From positions 317,501 to 381,500 of the forward strand of contig NZ_FUZU01000002.1 of the NCBI RefSeq assembly GCF_900167975.1: DNA of 64,000 nt, given 5' to 3'. This DNA is from Ohtaekwangia koreensis (GTDB lineage: Bacteria > Bacteroidota > Bacteroidia > Cytophagales > Cyclobacteriaceae). The notes under the pieces are model-generated. The model was given only the letters and a program-made list of their open reading frames with translations. It was not told the origin of the DNA and ran no database searches. Below are positions 18,593 through 28,393 of the stretch, piece by piece; within the stretch, counting starts at the first letter, position 1; the number at the start of each line of letters is the position of its first letter. The position numbers and the translations under genes are program-made.

Positions 18593-19987
18593 TCAACTCA
18601 CGGGAAAGTATAGGGTGAATTCTGCGCCTTCGTTTATTTTCCCGTGGGCTGTTACAAACCCGAGGTGATTGGTCATAATCCTCTTTACGATTGTTAATCC
18701 GATGCCTTTTCCTTTGTACACAGTCTCCTGAGCGTGCAAGCGCTGAAACAGATTAAACACTTTTCCGGCAAACTCATCATCAAAGCCTATACCGTTATCT
18801 CTGATGATTACTTTTATATACCGTTGGTGGTCGTGCTTGATCTTGAATTTTTCTGCCATCTCTTCCGCTGTGGCATCTTGGGTAAGAATAAAAATTACGG
18901 GGGCTACATTATCACGCGAGAATTTTACGGCATTGTCAATCAGTGCATGAAAAAGTAAACCTAACTGATTATAGTATCCTGTAATCACAGGCAACTTCAA
19001 GTCAATGGAAAGCTGAGCGTCCTTGGCAGCAAATACATCTTTAAAATTATACTGCACCTCTTCAACAACTTCTTTCAATGATACCTTTTGTGGTTCTTCT
19101 TTTATTCCGGCAAGGCGTGTAAAACTCATCAGATCATCCACCAATCCATGCATGCGTGTAGCCGAGAGTTGCAAGCGCTCCACCAGGCGTTGAGCCTCTG
19201 CTGGTATAGTGGAAGTATATTTCACTTTCAGCATATCACTGAACGTCATGATTTTTCGCAACGGCTCCTGCAGATCATGTGAAGCCGCAAATGTAATTTG
19301 TTCCAGCTCTGCATTTGCCTGATTGAGTTCAGTGATCTTCAACTCAAGATCGCGCTGATACCGGAATCTTCTGGACAGTTCCCGAATGATGAGTAAAAAA
19401 GTAATGATGAATACCACAAAGGAAAATATAAAGATCACAACGGAGTAGTTAGACGAAGATGTGCCATAGGTGTCTTTGATCTTTCTTCGCATTACCAGTA
19501 AACGCTGTTCTTCCTTTTCCATCCTGGAAAGTATAACCGCGCAATTATCCATCGCTTCCCTTCCTTCTATCAATCGTTTCTTAAACAACGTACGATCCAG
19601 TGTATGCAGAACGATCGCTTCTTCCAGAATATCCAATCGCCTTGATATAAGATAATTCAAGTTGCCAAGATTTTTCTGTTGGGTGGGGTTGTCACTTGTC
19701 AGTTGCAGCAATCGCTTAAAGGAAAGTTTTATACTATTAATCTTTTTGTCAGACGATTTCAAAAAAACACTGTCGCCCGTGAGCAGAAAACCACGCTGAC
19801 TACTTTCAATTTCCTTAAAATAATTTTCAAAATTTCTGATCTCATGAAGAACTTCATGCGTGTGCTCAATCCAGGTGATTGAATAATTATAGCGTAATAA
19901 ACGCGTGTAAAAATTGAAGCCAATGCCCAGCAAAATGACAAGTGATATGAAAAAAGCCACATACGTGATTGCTACCGACTTGCGCAT
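18593..19987 (-). CDS. CHASE3-domain sensor histidine kinase
   Basis: 464 aa membrane kinase. TM1 is about 7-27, an extracytoplasmic CHASE3 domain spans about 40-180 (family motif SQRGFLLTGDSVFL), and TM2 is about 185-205. The cytoplasmic part has a HisKA domain (FAASHDLQEPLRKIMTFSD, phospho-acceptor His) and a HATPase domain with the N box LIDNAVKFS, G1 RDNGIGFDDE and G2 GKGIGLTIV. It is convergent with the phytase and has no adjacent response regulator on its strand, so its partner may be one of the single receivers at 27.2 or 28.9 kb (inference). Confidence 0.92.
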   Translation of the reverse strand: MRKSVAITYVAFFISLVILLGIGFNFYTRLLRYNYSITWIEHTHEVLHEIRNFENYFKEIESSQRGFLLTGDSVFLKSSDKKINSIKLSFKRLLQLTSDNPTQQKNLGNLNYLISRRLDILEEAIVLHTLDRTLFKKRLIEGREAMDNCAVILSRMEKEEQRLLVMRRKIKDTYGTSSSNYSVVIFIFSFVVFIITFLLIIRELSRRFRYQRDLELKITELNQANAELEQITFAASHDLQEPLRKIMTFSDMLKVKYTSTIPAEAQRLVERLQLSATRMHGLVDDLMSFTRLAGIKEEPQKVSLKEVVEEVQYNFKDVFAAKDAQLSIDLKLPVITGYYNQLGLLFHALIDNAVKFSRDNVAPVIFILTQDATAEEMAEKFKIKHDHQRYIKVIIRDNGIGFDDEFAGKVFNLFQRLHAQETVYKGKGIGLTIVKRIMTNHLGFVTAHGKINEGAEFTLYFPVS

Positions 19988-20169
19988 AGAATAGATAAAT
20001 TTCTACAAATCGAGTAATAATTTCCACAATACCCCACTTTGATACTTGCTTATCAATATCATTGGAATTATATTTATTTGATTATCAATTCATTAAAAAA
20101 AAATTCGGAGGTTTAAAAATTTGGTTTTAGGGTTGCATGTACTTCCTGGTATTTAAACCCGAACCAGCT

Positions 20170-21579
20170 ATGTTACGTCAGAACTTAACTCAAAAGCAAC
20201 AGCTAAAGATAAATCCTCAGCAGCTTCAGATGCTCGAGCTGTTTCACTTAACAAGCTTACAACTTGAGCAACGAATTAAAAACGAATTAGAGGAAAATCC
20301 AATCATCGAAGAGAAAGAGGCCGATGAAATTGATACTACGAATAGCAAGGAAGAGGTTCAGGAGTATCAGGATTGGGAAGAATATGGATACGATGATATA
20401 CCAGACTATAAAACAGAGAACAAACAATACTATCAACAGGATGATATGCCTGATAAACCTATCGTTGCGTCACGCGATTTCAAGGTAGATTTAGAAGAAC
20501 AATTATCAGCTATAAAACTTTCTGAAACAGATCTGGCGTTCGCGCAATTCATCATTGGAAATCTGAATGAAAAAGGTTTTCTGGAAACTCCTCTTGAAAC
20601 ATTAGCAGAAGATTTTTCTTTGAAAACCATGCAGTGGATTGAAGGTGAGGATGCTGAAAAATTACTTCACGTCATTCAACGTTTTGAGCCTGCAGGTGTG
20701 GGTTCGCGCGATATACGCGAGTGCATGATGTTGCAGCTGAAACGGATGAATACAAAATGTCCGGATGTAAAAGCTGCACTTGTTATACTTGAAAAATATT
20801 ATGATGATCTCAAAGCGCGCAATTTCGAAAAAATTGAAAATGCTTTACAGATAGATGAAGAAGAATTAAGGATGGTGCTTGAGATGATGGGTTCGCTCAA
20901 CCTCAATCCGGTAGGAAGCACTGAAGAGAGAAGTTCAGCCGATACAATCATTCCTGATTTCTTTATTACTCATCGTGAAGACGGTATGGAAGTAGGCCTT
21001 ACAAATCAACGCTCAGCAAACCTGGTTATCAGTAATCGCATGAAAGCCATGGTGCAGCAAGCAGAGAAAGGCAAAGACACACGCGCGTTCCAATATTTAA
21101 AAAGCAAACTTAGTTCGGCAGAATGGTTTGTTAATGCAATTCGCCAGCGCGAAACCACTATGTTGAATGTTATCAATTCCATTGTCCAGTATCAATTTGA
21201 CTATTTTCAGGATGGTGATAAGTCTCAATTGAGGCCAATGATCCTGAAGAATATAGCAGAGATGGCCGGAGTAGATATATCCACGGTGTCCCGCATTACT
21301 TGTAACAAATACGTTCAGACTCCCTTTGGAACGATTTTATTAAAGAGTTTATTTAGTGAAGGTATTGAAAACAAAAGTGGCGCGGTGATCAGCAACAAGG
21401 TCATCCAAAAAGAAATTGAAGAAGTTATTAAGCGTGAAGATAAAAAGTCACCCTATTCCGATCAGCAGTTGGCTTCATTACTGGCTACACGAGGATTTAA
21501 TATCGCAAGAAGAACTGTTACCAAATACCGGGAGCATCTCCAAATACCCGTTGCACAGATGAGAGCTTTCTGGGCTTAA
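20170..21579 (+). CDS. rpoN: RNA polymerase sigma-54 factor
   Basis: 469 aa from ATG 20170, which starts the canonical region I (LRQNLTQKQQLKINPQQLQ); the longer open frame from 20137 adds nothing family-like. Region I is Gln/Leu rich, region II is very acidic (EEKEADEID), and region III ends with the RpoN box ARRTVTKYRE near the C-terminus. It directs transcription that depends on an AAA+ activator; an activator of that class is encoded 50 bp downstream. Confidence 0.96.
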   Translation: MLRQNLTQKQQLKINPQQLQMLELFHLTSLQLEQRIKNELEENPIIEEKEADEIDTTNSKEEVQEYQDWEEYGYDDIPDYKTENKQYYQQDDMPDKPIVASRDFKVDLEEQLSAIKLSETDLAFAQFIIGNLNEKGFLETPLETLAEDFSLKTMQWIEGEDAEKLLHVIQRFEPAGVGSRDIRECMMLQLKRMNTKCPDVKAALVILEKYYDDLKARNFEKIENALQIDEEELRMVLEMMGSLNLNPVGSTEERSSADTIIPDFFITHREDGMEVGLTNQRSANLVISNRMKAMVQQAEKGKDTRAFQYLKSKLSSAEWFVNAIRQRETTMLNVINSIVQYQFDYFQDGDKSQLRPMILKNIAEMAGVDISTVSRITCNKYVQTPFGTILLKSLFSEGIENKSGAVISNKVIQKEIEEVIKREDKKSPYSDQQLASLLATRGFNIARRTVTKYREHLQIPVAQMRAFWA

Positions 21580-21629
21580 TTTTTTTAAGTAATTATAGTA
21601 GTAGTTATGTAGTTATTTTTAAAAAAGAT

Positions 21630-23135
21630 ATGGCTGAAAAAATTTTAATCATTGATGATGATAAGGACATGTGCCTTGTTTTAAAGCGTTTCCTATCCAA
21701 ACATGGCTTTGAAGCAATTGAAGCGAATAGTGGTAAAAAAGCGTTGGAGATTTTAGAGAGCACCGACCCGGATTTAATACTTTGCGATTTTAAGCTGGAA
21801 GATATGGATGGCACTACCATCCTTAAAAACATAAAGGAAAAGCTTCCAACGGTTCCTGTAATAATCATTACAGGCTATAGCAATATTAAAACGGCTGTAG
21901 AGGTAATGAGACTGGGTGCGATTGATTACGTTACAAAACCGCTGTTGCCCGATGAAATATTAGTGACCATCAAGCGTGCGCTCAAGGAGCCCGCAGCGGT
22001 TGTAACTCACGTTTCCTCCGGTAACAATGACAGTAATAATGATACGAAGGCGTTATCATTCTCTAAAAAACACGAAAACGGGCAAACCTATATCTTCGGT
22101 AATAGCCCCGACTTCAAAAACATTTTAAATCAGATTGACCTGGTTGGTCCAACCAACTATAGCGTTATCATTTACGGTGAAAGCGGAAGTGGTAAAGAAG
22201 CTATAGCACAAGAGATACACAAGCGCAGCAAACGTGCAGACAAGCCATTTATAGCTATAGATTGTGGTGCCCTATCAAAAGAACTTGCCGGCAGTGAGTT
22301 GTTTGGTCACGAAAAAGGATCATTCACCGGTGCTGTTGGTCAAAAGATAGGAAGCTTCGAACTGGCAAATGGTGGAACAATTCTGCTTGATGAAATTGCC
22401 AACTTACCGTATGATGTGCAGGTTTCATTACTCCGTGTTACACAGGAGAGAAAAATGAAACGTGTTGGAGGAACGAAAGATATAGAACTCGATGTACGCA
22501 TTATTGTAGCGAGTAACGAAAAACTTTGGGATGCTGCCCGCAATGGAAAGTTCCGCGAAGATTTATACCACCGCTTCAATGAATTCCAGATCAATGTGCC
22601 ACCGTTGCGTGAACGCAAAAACGATGTTATGATTTTCGCGAATCACTTCCTGAATATAACCAACCAGGAACTTGGTAAAAATGTAAAAGGATTCACTCCT
22701 GAAGTGGAAAACATTTTCCAGAACTACGTATGGCATGGCAATCTTCGCGAATTGAAAAATGTTATCAAACGTGCAACGCTTTTAAGTGACGGAGATATCA
22801 TCGATGTGAAGAGCATTCCTTTCGAGGTATCAAATTATACAAAACTGCAATTCGATGCAGGAGCAGAGCAGCAAATTCCTGTAATGTCGTCTTCCTATGG
22901 ATTGGATTCCGGATTACCGCCAACACCAACGTATACCCGTCCCGTTATAAAAGAAACAGGGTTGAAGGGTGCTGGTATAGATGCGGAATATGAAATCATA
23001 CTGGAGGCATTAAAGCGCGTTAACTTTAATAAAAGTAAAGCCGCCAAGCTTTTAAAAATCGATCGTAAAACACTATATAACAAAATCAAGCAGTACAAGG
23101 AGCTTAATAATATTGAGTTCCAGCAAGAAGTATGA
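21630..23135 (+). CDS. NtrC-family sigma-54 response regulator
   Basis: 501 aa. The receiver domain (about 1-120) has the acidic pair in LIIDDDKD, phospho-acceptor D53 in LILCDFKLEDMDG and the conserved Lys in DYVTKPL. The AAA+ domain (about 155-390) has Walker A GESGSGKE, a GSFTGA version of the sigma-54 contact loop (Ser for Ala) and Walker B GGTILLDEIA. A Fis-type helix-turn-helix closes the protein (FNKSKAAKLLKIDRKTLYNK). It overlaps the next kinase gene by 4 bp (ATGA), so the two probably form a pair. Confidence 0.95.
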   Translation: MAEKILIIDDDKDMCLVLKRFLSKHGFEAIEANSGKKALEILESTDPDLILCDFKLEDMDGTTILKNIKEKLPTVPVIIITGYSNIKTAVEVMRLGAIDYVTKPLLPDEILVTIKRALKEPAAVVTHVSSGNNDSNNDTKALSFSKKHENGQTYIFGNSPDFKNILNQIDLVGPTNYSVIIYGESGSGKEAIAQEIHKRSKRADKPFIAIDCGALSKELAGSELFGHEKGSFTGAVGQKIGSFELANGGTILLDEIANLPYDVQVSLLRVTQERKMKRVGGTKDIELDVRIIVASNEKLWDAARNGKFREDLYHRFNEFQINVPPLRERKNDVMIFANHFLNITNQELGKNVKGFTPEVENIFQNYVWHGNLRELKNVIKRATLLSDGDIIDVKSIPFEVSNYTKLQFDAGAEQQIPVMSSSYGLDSGLPPTPTYTRPVIKETGLKGAGIDAEYEIILEALKRVNFNKSKAAKLLKIDRKTLYNKIKQYKELNNIEFQQEV

Positions 23136-24700
23136 GTGAATACATCCACTACTTGAAAATGCTGTTCGACTCGGGTGAAAACCGAGATACATTTGACGAA
23201 AAAATAGCAGACTTCTTTCCCGCGATTATTTATGTCTATGATGTTAGTAACAAACGCTTAAAGTTTGTTAACAAACGCATATCTGATTTCCTGGGATTCT
23301 CTTATGACGAGATCCGGGAAGGCGACTTGAGCAAGATCATTTTTAAAGATGATCTTGATCTCGTTCAGACTGAACTCCAAAAATTTTACGCACTCCAGAA
23401 CAACGATTCTTATTCCTATAAATGCAGGCTAAACCATAAACAAGGTCATTGGCGTTACTTCCGAACATTGGGTTCGGTTCTACGCAGAAATGAAAATGGT
23501 GATGCCGCTTCACTCTTGTTCATAGCAGAAGATATTACAGAACTTCAAAAAAGTGAAGAAGAGACGAAGGCCATTCGCGAACTGTTTGATGAAACAGAAG
23601 AACTGTTACAACTTGGAAGCTGGACCTATACTATATCTGAGAAAAAGATGCAGTGGTCTAAAGGTATATATAAGTTGTTTGAATTTGATCGTGACGAGCT
23701 GCCCACAGTCTCTTATGATTTTTACATGAGCCTGGTTTCGCACGATGATGTTGATGGTTTTGAAAAAGCCATGCAAAACGCCTATGATACAAAATCGGAA
23801 TTCGAATGTGAATACCAGGTAAAAACAAAGCACGACACCAGCAAGATTGTATCGACCAAGGCTAAAGTTGTTACCGATACAAATGGAACACCGTTGAAAA
23901 TGATCGGTATAACGCGGGATGTCACAACCGTTAGAAATTTTGAACGGGATCGTGAACGAAGTATTCGCGAACTAAATCGTTCGAACAAAGAGCTTGAAGA
24001 GTTTGCATATGTAGCTTCACACGATTTACAGGAACCCCTGCGGAAGATCTCCACCTTCAGTGAGCGCCTCAAAGGTATACTATCGTCTGAGTTGAAAGCT
24101 GATGGACTGCTATACCTGGAACGCATCATGGCTTCTGCTGAAAATATGCGCATCCTGATTGACAACCTTCTGGATTTTTCCCGTACTACACGCAGTTCAC
24201 ATATTTACGAACAAGTAAATATGAATGATGTTATCGCTGCTGTTAAATCCGATCTCGAGTTAAAAATCGAAGAGACGAATGCTAAGATTATAACATACTC
24301 GTTGCCACAACTAGAAGCTGTGCGATCAGAAATAAAACAACTTTTTAATAATCTGATTGGTAACGCTATCAAATTCAGAAAGCAAACACTCAACCCGGTT
24401 ATTAAAATCAATAGTGTAAGAATTACAAAACAAGACAAGGAGCTATACCACCTTCCTGCGGACAAAGATTTTTTTAAGATCCAGGTGCAGGACAATGGAA
24501 TTGGTTTTGAAGAAGAATATTCCGAAAGAATTTTTCAGATCTTTCAACGTCTTCACGGAAAGTCAGAATACCCCGGCTCGGGGATTGGACTGGCGATCTG
24601 CAAAAAAATTGTCGATAATCATAGCGGAGTGATGTACGCTGAAAGCAAACCAGAAGCAGGTGCCTGCTTCTTTATTATTTTGCCGGAGAAACAATCCTGA
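23132..24700 (+). CDS. Cytoplasmic PAS-domain histidine kinase
   Basis: 522 aa, no membrane segment. Two PAS/PAC modules occupy about residues 20-140 and 150-270 (FLGFSYDEIREGDLSK; HWRYFRTLGSVL; ending GITRDVTTVRNFERD). A short coiled coil leads into HisKA (YVASHDLQEPLRKISTFSE) and HATPase with NNLIGNAIKFR, QDNGIGFEEEY and GSGIGLAICKKIV. The His and kinase motifs are intact. Overlap with the NtrC-type regulator upstream makes that its likely partner. Confidence 0.93.
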   Translation: MSEYIHYLKMLFDSGENRDTFDEKIADFFPAIIYVYDVSNKRLKFVNKRISDFLGFSYDEIREGDLSKIIFKDDLDLVQTELQKFYALQNNDSYSYKCRLNHKQGHWRYFRTLGSVLRRNENGDAASLLFIAEDITELQKSEEETKAIRELFDETEELLQLGSWTYTISEKKMQWSKGIYKLFEFDRDELPTVSYDFYMSLVSHDDVDGFEKAMQNAYDTKSEFECEYQVKTKHDTSKIVSTKAKVVTDTNGTPLKMIGITRDVTTVRNFERDRERSIRELNRSNKELEEFAYVASHDLQEPLRKISTFSERLKGILSSELKADGLLYLERIMASAENMRILIDNLLDFSRTTRSSHIYEQVNMNDVIAAVKSDLELKIEETNAKIITYSLPQLEAVRSEIKQLFNNLIGNAIKFRKQTLNPVIKINSVRITKQDKELYHLPADKDFFKIQVQDNGIGFEEEYSERIFQIFQRLHGKSEYPGSGIGLAICKKIVDNHSGVMYAESKPEAGACFFIILPEKQS

Positions 24701-24705
24701 ATTAC

Positions 24706-26136
24706 ATGTCACAATCCACACGTATTTTAATTGTTGATGATGATGAAGATGATTTTCTCATCACGAGTGACTATATAAAAAGTATTGACAGCGCTGCTTT
24801 TAAAATTGACTGGTGTTCTACATATGCAAAAGCGGTGGATCACATTCGAACTTCCGAGCATGATATATACCTGGTCGATTACCGTCTTGGAGTAAAGACC
24901 GGGCTTGACTTGTTGAAGGAAGCGGTTCGCCTGAATTGTGAACAGCCTATCATTCTGCTCACCGGAAAGGGAAACCAGGCTGTAGATAAGGAAGCCATGC
25001 AAGTGGGCGCTGTGGATTACCTTATAAAATCAGAGCTTAACACCGAGAAACTTGAACGAAGCATTCGTTACTCGCTGGAGCGTTCTGCATCGCTTAAAGC
25101 ACTGCGTGCAAATGAAAGAAAATATCGCAGCATTTTTGAACGGTCCAAAGACGCTGTTTTCATAACGGATGAAGCGCTACGTTTCAAAAATATTAATAGC
25201 GCTACTGCCGAGTTATTAGGATATACCACAGAAGAACTTTCTCTTCTCTCACTATACGAACTTATCACAGAAGGTAAAGATCGTGTCTCACAAAGTCTGG
25301 AGCAGACCAAAGAGATCGATGATGCCGAAATTATACTCATCAATAAACAGGGCGAGAAGAAGATATGTATACTCTCCGCCACATTAGAGATTGATAACAC
25401 CGGGGCTCCGTATGTTCAAGGTATAATTCATGATATAACAAATTTGAAGCGTGCCGAGAAGGCAGCGTTGCAAGCCGAGAAACTAGCTGCTACCGGCCGA
25501 CTCGTACGAACACTTGCACATGAAGTACGCAACCCGCTAAACAATATACAGATGTCGGTAGAGCAATTGATCACTTCAAATAAATCTGAAGATGATGCAT
25601 TGTTCCTGGAGATCATTCAGCGAAACTCAAAAAGAATAAACGATCTGATCACCGAACTTCTTAATTCAGCACGTCCGACAGAACTCGTATTCAAGAAAGC
25701 TATACTTCAAGCTGTATTGGATGATAGCATCAGTGCTGCGCTCGATCGGATTACTTTACAGCATATTAATATGCGCGTGCGTTACCCGGAGACACCATGC
25801 TATATTCAGGCTGACAACAGTAAATTAAAAATCGCCTTTTTGAATATTATCATCAATGCAGTGGAAGCCATGAAGGACATGCAGGGAGAACTAACCATTG
25901 CGATAAATCCTACCCCAGGAGCTTACGTGGTCGAAATCATCGACAATGGATGTGGTATTTCCTCCGAGAATATCTCTAAACTTTTTGAGCCATACTTTAC
26001 TTCGAAACGAAATGGCATGGGGCTTGGCCTGGCAGCAACGCTTAATATTCTGCAGGCGCATAAGGCACATATAGATGTTAAGTCTAAAGAGAATATGGGA
26101 ACTACGTTTTTGATTTCGTTTCCCGCTATAGCATAA
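24706..26136 (+). CDS. Receiver-PAS-histidine kinase fusion
   Basis: 476 aa. The N-terminal receiver (about 1-125) has the acidic cluster ILIVDDDEDDF, phospho-acceptor Asp in YLVDYRLG and the Lys in DYLIKSEL. A PAS domain follows (about 135-255), then HisKA of the NtrB/AtoS kind (LAHEVRNPLNNIQMSVEQL) and HATPase with IDNGCGISSENISKLFEPYF and GMGLGLAATLNI. A receiver at the front means this kinase is itself gated by phosphorylation, perhaps by the kinase 5 bp upstream. It ends the four-gene sigma-54 signalling run. Confidence 0.93.
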   Translation: MSQSTRILIVDDDEDDFLITSDYIKSIDSAAFKIDWCSTYAKAVDHIRTSEHDIYLVDYRLGVKTGLDLLKEAVRLNCEQPIILLTGKGNQAVDKEAMQVGAVDYLIKSELNTEKLERSIRYSLERSASLKALRANERKYRSIFERSKDAVFITDEALRFKNINSATAELLGYTTEELSLLSLYELITEGKDRVSQSLEQTKEIDDAEIILINKQGEKKICILSATLEIDNTGAPYVQGIIHDITNLKRAEKAALQAEKLAATGRLVRTLAHEVRNPLNNIQMSVEQLITSNKSEDDALFLEIIQRNSKRINDLITELLNSARPTELVFKKAILQAVLDDSISAALDRITLQHINMRVRYPETPCYIQADNSKLKIAFLNIIINAVEAMKDMQGELTIAINPTPGAYVVEIIDNGCGISSENISKLFEPYFTSKRNGMGLGLAATLNILQAHKAHIDVKSKENMGTTFLISFPAIA

Positions 26137-26197
26137 CAGGTATGAAATGTATAGCTAGCAATAAGGGTTTCAATCACTCTTAATCGCTATACTCTGT

Positions 26198-26716
26198 TCA
26201 TTTACCTTTCCCGAATTTCAGTTTGCCTACTTCGCCTTCGTCATACCGATCGCCCGTTGCAATAGACTTCACCATATTAAAAAATGTTACCATTTTATTT
26301 GACGCGCTGTTCCAATAGTGTGCTTCCTGTACATTTACTTTTATCAGGCAAAGCTTCGGATCATCCACTCCATCCGGAAACCATGCTTTAACAAGAGGTG
26401 TCCATAATTCTTTCATCTTCGCCTTATCAACCACAACTGTACTGACACCATTTATATGTACATATACATTCTTACCAGGATGAGAATATGCAAGCGCTAC
26501 GGAGTTGTCTTGTGAAGCTTCATGAATTTTTTCGGAAAACTCATTGGTAAAGAACCAAACGTTGCCTTCATCATCAGTGTCCACCGTAGCCATAGGGCGG
26601 CTCATCACTTTGCCGTTATCATCTGTTGTTATGAACATGCAGATGTTTACATCCTGCAACAGATCTTTCAATTTATCTATTGCTTCACTTCTGTTTTCAA
26701 TAATTTCAAATTCCAT
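26198..26716 (-). CDS. General stress protein 26-like flavin-binding protein
   Basis: 172 aa split-barrel protein of the pyridoxamine-5'-phosphate-oxidase-like superfamily: ICMFITTDDNGKVMSRPMAT, NVWFFTNEFSEKIHEA, VALAYSHPGKNVYVHINGVS and a C-terminal tail GEVGKLKFGKGK. Homologues bind FMN and are induced by stress; the reaction is unknown. It is convergent with the sigma-54 kinase block and first of a run of stress-type genes. Confidence 0.88.
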   Translation of the reverse strand: MEFEIIENRSEAIDKLKDLLQDVNICMFITTDDNGKVMSRPMATVDTDDEGNVWFFTNEFSEKIHEASQDNSVALAYSHPGKNVYVHINGVSTVVVDKAKMKELWTPLVKAWFPDGVDDPKLCLIKVNVQEAHYWNSASNKMVTFFNMVKSIATGDRYDEGEVGKLKFGKGK

Positions 26717-26767
26717 GGTATAATTTGTTACTGATAGATATGTTTGGAACTATATATATAGCGCTGA

Positions 26768-27052
26768 TTACTTATCGCGTTGATCCGTTATTTCATCTTG
26801 CGAATGCTCCGGATTGTTAACGATGTTTTTTTGTTCATCCGCATTTACACGCGGCTGGCGTTCCCATTCCTTTGTTTGTGCAACCGTCTCTTGGCGGTCA
26901 CTTGATGATGCATTTTGTTCTGGTCCTGCCGACACTTCTGCATCGGTTACAGGCTTCTCACGCTTTTCACTGGGCACAGAACGCTCTGCTGAATTTACCG
27001 GTGAAGTTTTTTTATGCGCCGAGCGTTTACGTTGTTTTGCATGCTTTTCCAT
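26768..27052 (-). CDS. Small disordered hydrophilic protein
   Basis: 94 aa with almost no hydrophobic residues. The N-terminus is basic (KQRKRSAHKKTS) and the rest is rich in Glu, Gln, Asn, Ser and Asp (SSSDRQETVAQTKEWERQPR; NNPEHSQDEITDQRDK). No domain is recognised. The composition recalls hydrophilic stress or desiccation proteins, and it sits just upstream of the general stress protein on the same strand. The coding assignment rests on frame length and position. Confidence 0.5.
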   Translation of the reverse strand: MEKHAKQRKRSAHKKTSPVNSAERSVPSEKREKPVTDAEVSAGPEQNASSSDRQETVAQTKEWERQPRVNADEQKNIVNNPEHSQDEITDQRDK

Positions 27053-27193
27053 AACACTTCTTTCTGTTCTCTATAAAATTTAAATGCCTGCTCAAATAAA
27101 ATGTGTTTTCGCAGGCAGTTCTTTCAGGGAGGAATTTATTCCACAGATTTATACATGCTTTCCTCGGTTTTATGATTCACTGATTGCGAATGG

Positions 27194-27226
27194 TTGAACA
27201 ACAGTAAAATGAATAGTTTATATTTG
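27194..27226 (+). promoter_or_regulatory. Candidate Bacteroidota promoter of the single-receiver gene
   Basis: TATATTTG at 27219-27226 matches TAnnTTTG, with TTG at 27194-27196 as a -33 element 22 bp upstream. It ends only 4 bp before the ATG at 27231, so the transcript would be leaderless or would use ATG 27237. Confidence 0.4.
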
Positions 27227-27230
27227 ATTT

Positions 27231-27662
27231 ATGACTATGAAGACCACTCGAAAAGAATTTATACTGGTTGCTGAAGATGATGCTGATGATCGCTACTTAA
27301 TGCAAACAGCCTTTCATGAGAAAGGGTATACTGAAAAAATTGAATTTGTTGAGAATGGCGTAGAGTTATTAAAATTCCTCGAATCAGTTGCAAACGCAGA
27401 GTATCCGGGATTCATTTTACTGGACTTGAACATGCCAAAAAAAGACGGTCGCGAAGCATTGAAAGAAATAAAGCAACATCCTGTGTTTAAGAAAATACCA
27501 GTCATTGTTTTCACTACCACAAAAAATGACACAGAGATTAAACGGTGTTATGAGCTGGGTGCTAACACGTATATAGTAAAACCGACCAGTTTTGAATCGC
27601 TGCTAAATGTAGTCGAGGAAATCCGAAGCTACTGGTTTCGGGTGGCTTCTATTCCTGCATAG
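27231..27662 (+). CDS. Single-domain response regulator
   Basis: 143 aa, receiver domain only. The acidic cluster is LVAEDDADDRYLM, the phospho-acceptor Asp is in FILLDLNMPKKDG, the Thr in IVFTTTKND and the Lys in YIVKPTSFE. It resembles Rcp1/CheY-like regulators that pass signals from phytochrome-type or PAS kinases without a DNA-binding output. A second start at ATG 27237 is possible. It is near several kinases that lack a partner. Confidence 0.93.
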   Translation: MTMKTTRKEFILVAEDDADDRYLMQTAFHEKGYTEKIEFVENGVELLKFLESVANAEYPGFILLDLNMPKKDGREALKEIKQHPVFKKIPVIVFTTTKNDTEIKRCYELGANTYIVKPTSFESLLNVVEEIRSYWFRVASIPA

Positions 27663-27681
27663 ATATATAGTATATAAATAC

Positions 27682-28059
27682 CTACTGCTGTTCTTCGACA
27701 ACCGGTTTCTTCTTCCGTGATCCGATAAGTTTTTGAAGCCACGGTTTAGCGCTATAGAGTAAATGTGAAGTCACATTCTTTAACATACCAGGCAAGAACA
27801 ACCTGCTGATTATATTTTTCGGCAACACTTTTCTGGCCAGCAAGTCAATCGCCAGCGATGACCCGGTACTAATCAACGCATCGTTGCGTGTTTCCCGCGT
27901 AGTCATTTTCCCCAATACCTTGGTGAGGTTAAGCAAAGGCTTCATTTCCTCACGAAGTTCCTGCATATCAACTTTAATCTGTTGCTTATGGAACTGAAGC
28001 TGTGCTCTTAATTTTTCTCTTTCCCGTAAAAGATCATCATAGGTACGAATGTTACTCAT
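27682..28059 (-). CDS. Conserved hypothetical protein of the Holin-X/YtxH cluster
   Basis: 125 aa. The N-terminal 55 residues look like a coiled coil (DDLLREREKLRAQLQFHKQQ). A more hydrophobic part with SSLAIDLLARKVLPKNIISRLF follows, and the end is basic (SRKKKPVVEEQQ). No domain is recognised. Its start overlaps the Holin-X gene stop by 8 bp, so the two are coupled. Membrane association through its partner is plausible but inferred. Confidence 0.7.
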   Translation of the reverse strand: MSNIRTYDDLLREREKLRAQLQFHKQQIKVDMQELREEMKPLLNLTKVLGKMTTRETRNDALISTGSSLAIDLLARKVLPKNIISRLFLPGMLKNVTSHLLYSAKPWLQKLIGSRKKKPVVEEQQ

Positions 28060-28393
28060 AAATCCGGGCTATTAAAAAATTACGGATAAGGGGCGCTATA
28101 TGCTTTTTGCGAAAGAGTAATAAAATGGCAATCAACAACCCATATACTCCTGCTACAATAAAAAATCCACCAACAATATTATTGATTGCATTTCCTATCC
28201 ACCAACTCAAACCAAGTCCCGAAAACAACAGGACAAACAACGACAGCACCGTTAACAACGCTACTGTTACACCTTGAGATGCCAGACCAGTAGCCTTATC
28301 GGTAGCATTTAAAACTGCCAGCTTAAAATGGGTCTCAAAGTAATCACCTGCATGCTCAGCTAAATTTTCAGCTTTTGATTTTAACTCTTCCAT
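28052..28393 (-). CDS. Holin-X/YqjE-like small membrane protein
   Basis: 113 aa. An amphipathic N-terminal helix (ELKSKAENLAEHAGDYFETHFKL) is followed by two membrane helices, about 45-68 (VALLTVLSLFVLLFSGLG) and 75-95 (GGFFIVAGVYGLLIAILLL). This is the pattern of PF07332/YqjE stress-associated membrane proteins; the Holin-X name is historical and does not imply a phage. It lies between YtxH and the coiled-coil protein on the same strand. Confidence 0.75.
   Translation of the reverse strand: MEELKSKAENLAEHAGDYFETHFKLAVLNATDKATGLASQGVTVALLTVLSLFVLLFSGLGLSWWIGNAINNIVGGFFIVAGVYGLLIAILLLFRKKHIAPLIRNFLIARIYE

Noticed and set aside
28052-28393. Prophage holin
   Set aside because: The Holin-X name is historical. 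The neighbours are YtxH and stress genes, and no phage structural or lysis gene is present.
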